Source of the DNA: Deltaproteobacteria bacterium | GTDB taxonomy: Bacteria > Desulfobacterota > Syntrophia > Syntrophales > UBA5619 | Reading direction: 5' to 3' | Length of the DNA stretch: 17,626 nt | Assembly: GCA_021372695.1 (NCBI GenBank) | Contig: JAJFTY010000101.1 | Location: 1-17,626, forward strand | Part shown: piece after piece, positions 14,624 to 17,626 of the stretch | How positions within the stretch are numbered: position 1 is the first letter of the stretch | Layout of the letters: every line of letters starts with the position of its first letter | Notes under the pieces: generated by a model | What the model was told of the DNA's origin: nothing | Seen by the model: the letters and a program-made list of their open reading frames with translations, nothing else | Databases searched by the model: none | Made by a program: the position numbers and the translations under genes

Positions 14624-15577
14624 ATGGAAACGCGCCGCAGCTTCATCCGGAAGAGCGCCATTGCAGGCGCTGCCCTGTGCCTCCCCGTCTCTCTGACGGG
14701 CAAGAGCCGGGCGGCCGATCCCACGTTGAAGACGCGCGATCCGAAGAGGGTCCTCGTCCTATGGTACAGCCAGACGGGCCAGACGCGCAGATACGGCAGG
14801 ACGATCGGCTGCATTCTCCGGGGGAAAGGGTTCGCGGTCGATGCCTTCGAGATGCGCGATTTCGAAAAAGGCCGGCTTCCCGATTATGATCTGATCATCC
14901 TGGGCGCGCCGGTATTCTACTACGATGCTCCCGCCAATGTGGTCGAGTGGCTCGAAGCGATCCCCGCCATCACGGGAACCCCGGTCGCCGTCTTCGTTTC
15001 GTTCGGCGGTCCCGAGGGCAATCAGCACAATGCATCGACCCACACTCTCGAACTCCTGGCGAAAAAAGGCGGAGTGCCTGTCGGAAGGGATGCTTTCAGG
15101 AATATCGCCTCGTATCCGACAGCCAACTGGGACAGTGCCAACCAGGTCTCTGGGCAGCACCTGCCCAACGCGGCGACCTATGATCAGGTGCGCCGCTTTA
15201 CCTCCGGTGTCATGGAAAGGATCGCCCTCGGCAAGACCATCCCGGTCGAGTACGAATTCGCCTGGAGGGAGGCATTGAGTCTGCTGCCGCTCGTCTGGCT
15301 GAACAAAATAGCCATCGGCAGGCACACGGTCGATGCCCGGAAATGCATCGGCTGCCGGACCTGCGTGAGAAAATGCCCGACCAAGGCGATCGATCCGTCC
15401 CGGCAGACGGTCGATCAGGATCGATGCCTGGCGTGCTTCGGCTGTCTGAACAACTGCCCCGCCGGTGCCGTGGTGATGGAATACGGAGGCAAGCGCCTCT
15501 ATGGTTTTCCGGAATACCTGAAACGTAAGAATATCAAGATCCTGGAGCCCCCGGAACTGGACGCTTGCAGCCTGTGA
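14624..15577 (+). CDS. Tat-exported flavodoxin-like / 2[4Fe-4S] ferredoxin fusion protein
   Basis: A 317-residue protein starting METRRSFIRKS, a twin-arginine motif. A hydrophobic stretch (11-24) and a likely cleavage at KSRA-ADP (30/31) follow, so it should fold in the cytosol with cofactors and be exported by Tat. The flavodoxin-like domain (about 40-200) has the FMN phosphate loop YSQTGQTRR (48-56) and ILGAPVFYYDAP (92-103). A hydrophobic linker leads to a ferredoxin domain with clusters C241-x2-C244-x2-C247-x3-C251 and C268-x2-C271-x2-C274-x3-C278, each ending CP. Cytoplasmic relatives of this architecture shuttle electrons between flavin and low-potential clusters. An exported version implies periplasmic electron transfer. 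The ATG at 14624 has AAAGGAGA at ideal spacing. It is probably co-transcribed with the lyase-like gene. The partner proteins are not visible. Confidence 0.88.
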   Translation: METRRSFIRKSAIAGAALCLPVSLTGKSRAADPTLKTRDPKRVLVLWYSQTGQTRRYGRTIGCILRGKGFAVDAFEMRDFEKGRLPDYDLIILGAPVFYYDAPANVVEWLEAIPAITGTPVAVFVSFGGPEGNQHNASTHTLELLAKKGGVPVGRDAFRNIASYPTANWDSANQVSGQHLPNAATYDQVRRFTSGVMERIALGKTIPVEYEFAWREALSLLPLVWLNKIAIGRHTVDARKCIGCRTCVRKCPTKAIDPSRQTVDQDRCLACFGCLNNCPAGAVVMEYGGKRLYGFPEYLKRKNIKILEPPELDACSL

Positions 15578-15724
15578 CGGCCTGGATTCCATCCGTGGCA
15601 GAGCGGTCCTGCCTCAACGTCACTCCAGCCCCATGTCGCAAACAGCCATACGCGGGCGGTCCGGCCGATCCGTACGGTCGTGACCGGCTCAGGTCCGCCT
15701 GCTCAGGGCTGATCTGCTGAGGAG

Positions 15725-17626
15725 TCACGCCGGGCCGGTGGCCGGGCTTTCCTCTTTGAGCCGGTAGGCCCGGGCGAGCAGGGCAACCGGAGGAACCGCC
15801 TTCCGCTGCGTCCCCTGGAAGATCTGCATCGCGCAGGCGCCGCAGCCGGTGGCCAACTGCTGGGCATCGGAAGCCGCGATCTCCTTGAAGAGCCTCTCTC
15901 CGATCTTCATGGAGAGGTCGTAGTTCTTCTTCTTCAGGCCGAACGTCCCGGAGATGCCGCAGCACTGGTCCGCATAGGCCTGGACCGAGACCCCCGGGAT
16001 CAGTCCGAGGAGTTCGACCGGCTCCTTGGTGATGCCCAGCGCGCGGAGGTGGCAGGGGTTGTGGTACCCGACCTTCATCTCCATCCGGCCGAAGTCGAGG
16101 TTCAACTCGCCCTTCCGGTGGAGCTTCATCAGGAATTCGTGGATATCGACGCAGCTCTTCGCCACTTTCGCAGACTCCGCCGTGTTCACGATCTTCGGGT
16201 ACTCCAGTTTGATCGCGAGCGCGCAACTCGGCTCGGAAAAGACGATCGGGATTCCCTGCTCCGTGTATTCCGCCAGCTTCCGAAGGTTGTACCGGATGTC
16301 GTCTCCGACCTGATCGACGGCCCCCGTGCTCAGCCGTGCGATGCCGCAGCACCGCAAAAGCGGCAGCAGGACCTCGAAACCATTCTTCTCGAGGATTTCG
16401 ATGGTGGCCAGCCCCTCGTCCTCGGGCGCGTTGAAATTCGTGAAACAGCCCACGAAAAGGGCGACCTTCTTGTCGGACTTTTTGCGTGGCCGCCCCTCGA
16501 CCATCTTCAGGAGCGTCCTGCTCGGAAATTTCGGAAGCTTGCGGCGGGCGTCCAGGCCGACGAACGCCTCCAGCCCCTTGCGGAACGGCCCCAGGTCGTT
16601 GGCCAGGTTCGCAAGCGGAGCGAAGAGGCTCGACGCCTGACAGAGATGGCGGGTGCTCGCGATCACCCTCTGGCCGAACGGCTCCCCTGCCCGCTGCATG
16701 ACATGCGAGCGGCCCATGATGGCGAGCCACGGGATGTCGGCCCCCGACGGACACTCCGTCAGGCAGCGCTTACAGTTCACGCAGGCGTCCAGCACCTCCT
16801 TGAACCGGGGAGAGTCCAGGATTTTCGGGTCCACGGTGCCGTTCAGGCATCCGCGGATGAGGGTCGCCTTGGCCCGGCCGAGCGCCGCCTCGTCGAGGAC
16901 CGTCATCGCGATCGGGCAGTAGGAGCGGCACTTCCCGCAGCCGGAACAGACGCCGCTGGCATCGGCCACGTCCTGCCGGGTCAGCGCGGCGGAGAGGGTC
17001 GTTCTTTCGTCCCGGCTCTTGAACTTGAGCTGCTCTCCCAGGGGGTTGGCCTCCCCGCCCACGATGGTCCCCGGGTTGAAGAGGTTCTCCGGGTCGAAGA
17101 GTTGCTTGACCTCTGCGAACGCGGCGTAGAGCTGGGGATACTGCCGCCGCGTGTAGTGGGTCCGGAGGCGTCCGTCACCGTGCTCGCCGCTGATGGTCCC
17201 CTTGAGGGAGAACACCAGGTCGTAGGTCTCGTCGGCGATCGCGAGCATCTTCCGGACCTCCTCCTCGCGGCATAGGTCCAGAAAGACCATCAGGTGCATG
17301 TTGCCGTCACCGGCGTGCCCGTAGATCCCCGCCTCGACGCCATGCCGTCCGAAGATCTCCCGAAGCCCCCGGATGTACTGCGGAAGCCGCGTCGGGTGGA
17401 CCGCGGCGTCTTCGACAAAGGCCACCGGCCGCTTCGGACCTTTGGCCTTGTTCAGGATCGGTCCGGAGATCTGCCGGACCTTTCCCAGCATCTCCATATC
17501 CTTCTTGTCCTTGGCCACCTTCATGTCGAGGGCCAGGCTCTCGGCCTTCATCGCTCCGTCGACTTCGGCAAACTTCCGCCGGAGGCTCTCCTCGTCCTTC
17601 TCCTCGAATTCGATGAAGAGCATCGC
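15725..17626 (-). CDS. FAD-linked oxidase / Fe-S (GlcD-GlcF type) D-lactate or glycolate dehydrogenase-like fusion (N-terminus outside window)
   Basis: The last 633 codons of a large fusion, open at the right edge. The first part is the C-terminal domain of a GlcD/D-lactate-dehydrogenase-like flavoprotein, with YGHAGDGNMH (about 101-110 from the first visible Met), GEHGDGRLR (146-154) and FDPENLFNPG (176-185). A ferredoxin module with two clusters follows (C226, C229, C232, C236; C281, C284, C287, C291). Two CCG domains then provide VGCFTNFN with RCCG (424-427), NPCHLRALG with QCCG (553-556), and TGCGAC (592-597), a non-cubane or [4Fe-4S] site as in GlcF, LldE and HdrB. Such fusions (usually about 900-1000 residues) oxidise 2-hydroxyacids and pass electrons to quinone or other carriers. 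The missing FAD-binding half would hold the isoalloxazine site. It is convergent with the flavodoxin-ferredoxin gene across 147 bp that contain only short weak inverted repeats. Confidence 0.93.
   Translation of the reverse strand, partial: AMLFIEFEEKDEESLRRKFAEVDGAMKAESLALDMKVAKDKKDMEMLGKVRQISGPILNKAKGPKRPVAFVEDAAVHPTRLPQYIRGLREIFGRHGVEAGIYGHAGDGNMHLMVFLDLCREEEVRKMLAIADETYDLVFSLKGTISGEHGDGRLRTHYTRRQYPQLYAAFAEVKQLFDPENLFNPGTIVGGEANPLGEQLKFKSRDERTTLSAALTRQDVADASGVCSGCGKCRSYCPIAMTVLDEAALGRAKATLIRGCLNGTVDPKILDSPRFKEVLDACVNCKRCLTECPSGADIPWLAIMGRSHVMQRAGEPFGQRVIASTRHLCQASSLFAPLANLANDLGPFRKGLEAFVGLDARRKLPKFPSRTLLKMVEGRPRKKSDKKVALFVGCFTNFNAPEDEGLATIEILEKNGFEVLLPLLRCCGIARLSTGAVDQVGDDIRYNLRKLAEYTEQGIPIVFSEPSCALAIKLEYPKIVNTAESAKVAKSCVDIHEFLMKLHRKGELNLDFGRMEMKVGYHNPCHLRALGITKEPVELLGLIPGVSVQAYADQCCGISGTFGLKKKNYDLSMKIGERLFKEIAASDAQQLATGCGACAMQIFQGTQRKAVPPVALLARAYRLKEESPATGPA

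Noticed and set aside
15578..15724. Inverted repeats between the convergent flavodoxin-ferredoxin and FAD/Fe-S genes as a terminator
   Set aside because: Stems are only 4-5 bp with mismatches and no U-run on either strand.
15534..16754. 406-codon overlapping frame on the same strand as the FAD/Fe-S protein
   Set aside because: Out-of-frame shadow rich in Arg, Gly and Pro; the Fe-S and CCG motifs lie in the other frame.

Overview
The window is GC-rich with C or G at most third codon positions, densely coding, and free of mobile elements, rRNA, tRNA or CRISPR. The gene set suggests an anaerobic, versatile heterotroph of the Desulfobacterota (former Deltaproteobacteria) type. Supporting features are a probable selenocysteine-containing NADH-oxidase/CoA-disulfide-reductase-like flavoprotein, two sigma-54 promoters and a sigma-54 activator, a one-chain ADP-forming acyl-CoA synthetase, and a GlcD/GlcF-type FAD/Fe-S fusion. 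The taxonomic reading is inference; there is no phylogenetic marker in the window.

Layout. 1-873 (-): flavoprotein oxidoreductase whose frame is interrupted only by a UGA exactly at the redox-cysteine position, followed by a perfect 8-bp hairpin with a GGU loop (bacterial SECIS-like). 1026-2564 (-): GAF/AAA+/HTH sigma-54 activator. 2565-2812: divergent control region with the activator's own sigma-70 promoter, a TTCGCAA/TTGCGAA palindromic operator and a clean -24/-12 promoter facing right. 2813-5019 (+): a small protein translationally coupled to a CstA-family transporter, ended by a strong terminator. 5229-7040 (-): trxB-lgt operon with a palindromic operator on its promoter. 7280-7984 (+): small Cys-rich protein and a universal stress protein. 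8113-10260 (+): ADP-forming acyl-CoA synthetase behind a near-consensus sigma-70 promoter. 10266-13328 (-): membrane CHASE-PAS4-GGDEF diguanylate cyclase with its own sigma-54 promoter. 13632-15577 (+): HMG-CoA-lyase-like enzyme and a Tat-exported flavodoxin/ferredoxin protein. 15725-17626 (-): FAD/Fe-S D-lactate/glycolate-dehydrogenase-like protein, cut by the right edge.

How the genes work together. The best-supported circuit is the divergent one: the sigma-54 activator probably binds the palindromes at 2680-2708, switches on the CstA operon from the -24/-12 promoter at 2759-2774, and can repress itself because one half-site forms its own -35 box. If CstA here imports pyruvate or peptides, as in enterobacteria, the module would be a carbon-scavenging switch. 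The acyl-CoA synthetase (acyl-CoA to acid plus ATP), the lyase-like enzyme and the FAD/Fe-S dehydrogenase fit organic-acid catabolism, and the Sec flavoprotein and thioredoxin reductase fit thiol/redox homeostasis. The most notable observations are the in-frame UGA with its hairpin, the two sigma-54 promoters, the Glu-to-Gln replacement in the lyase, and the exported flavodoxin-ferredoxin protein.
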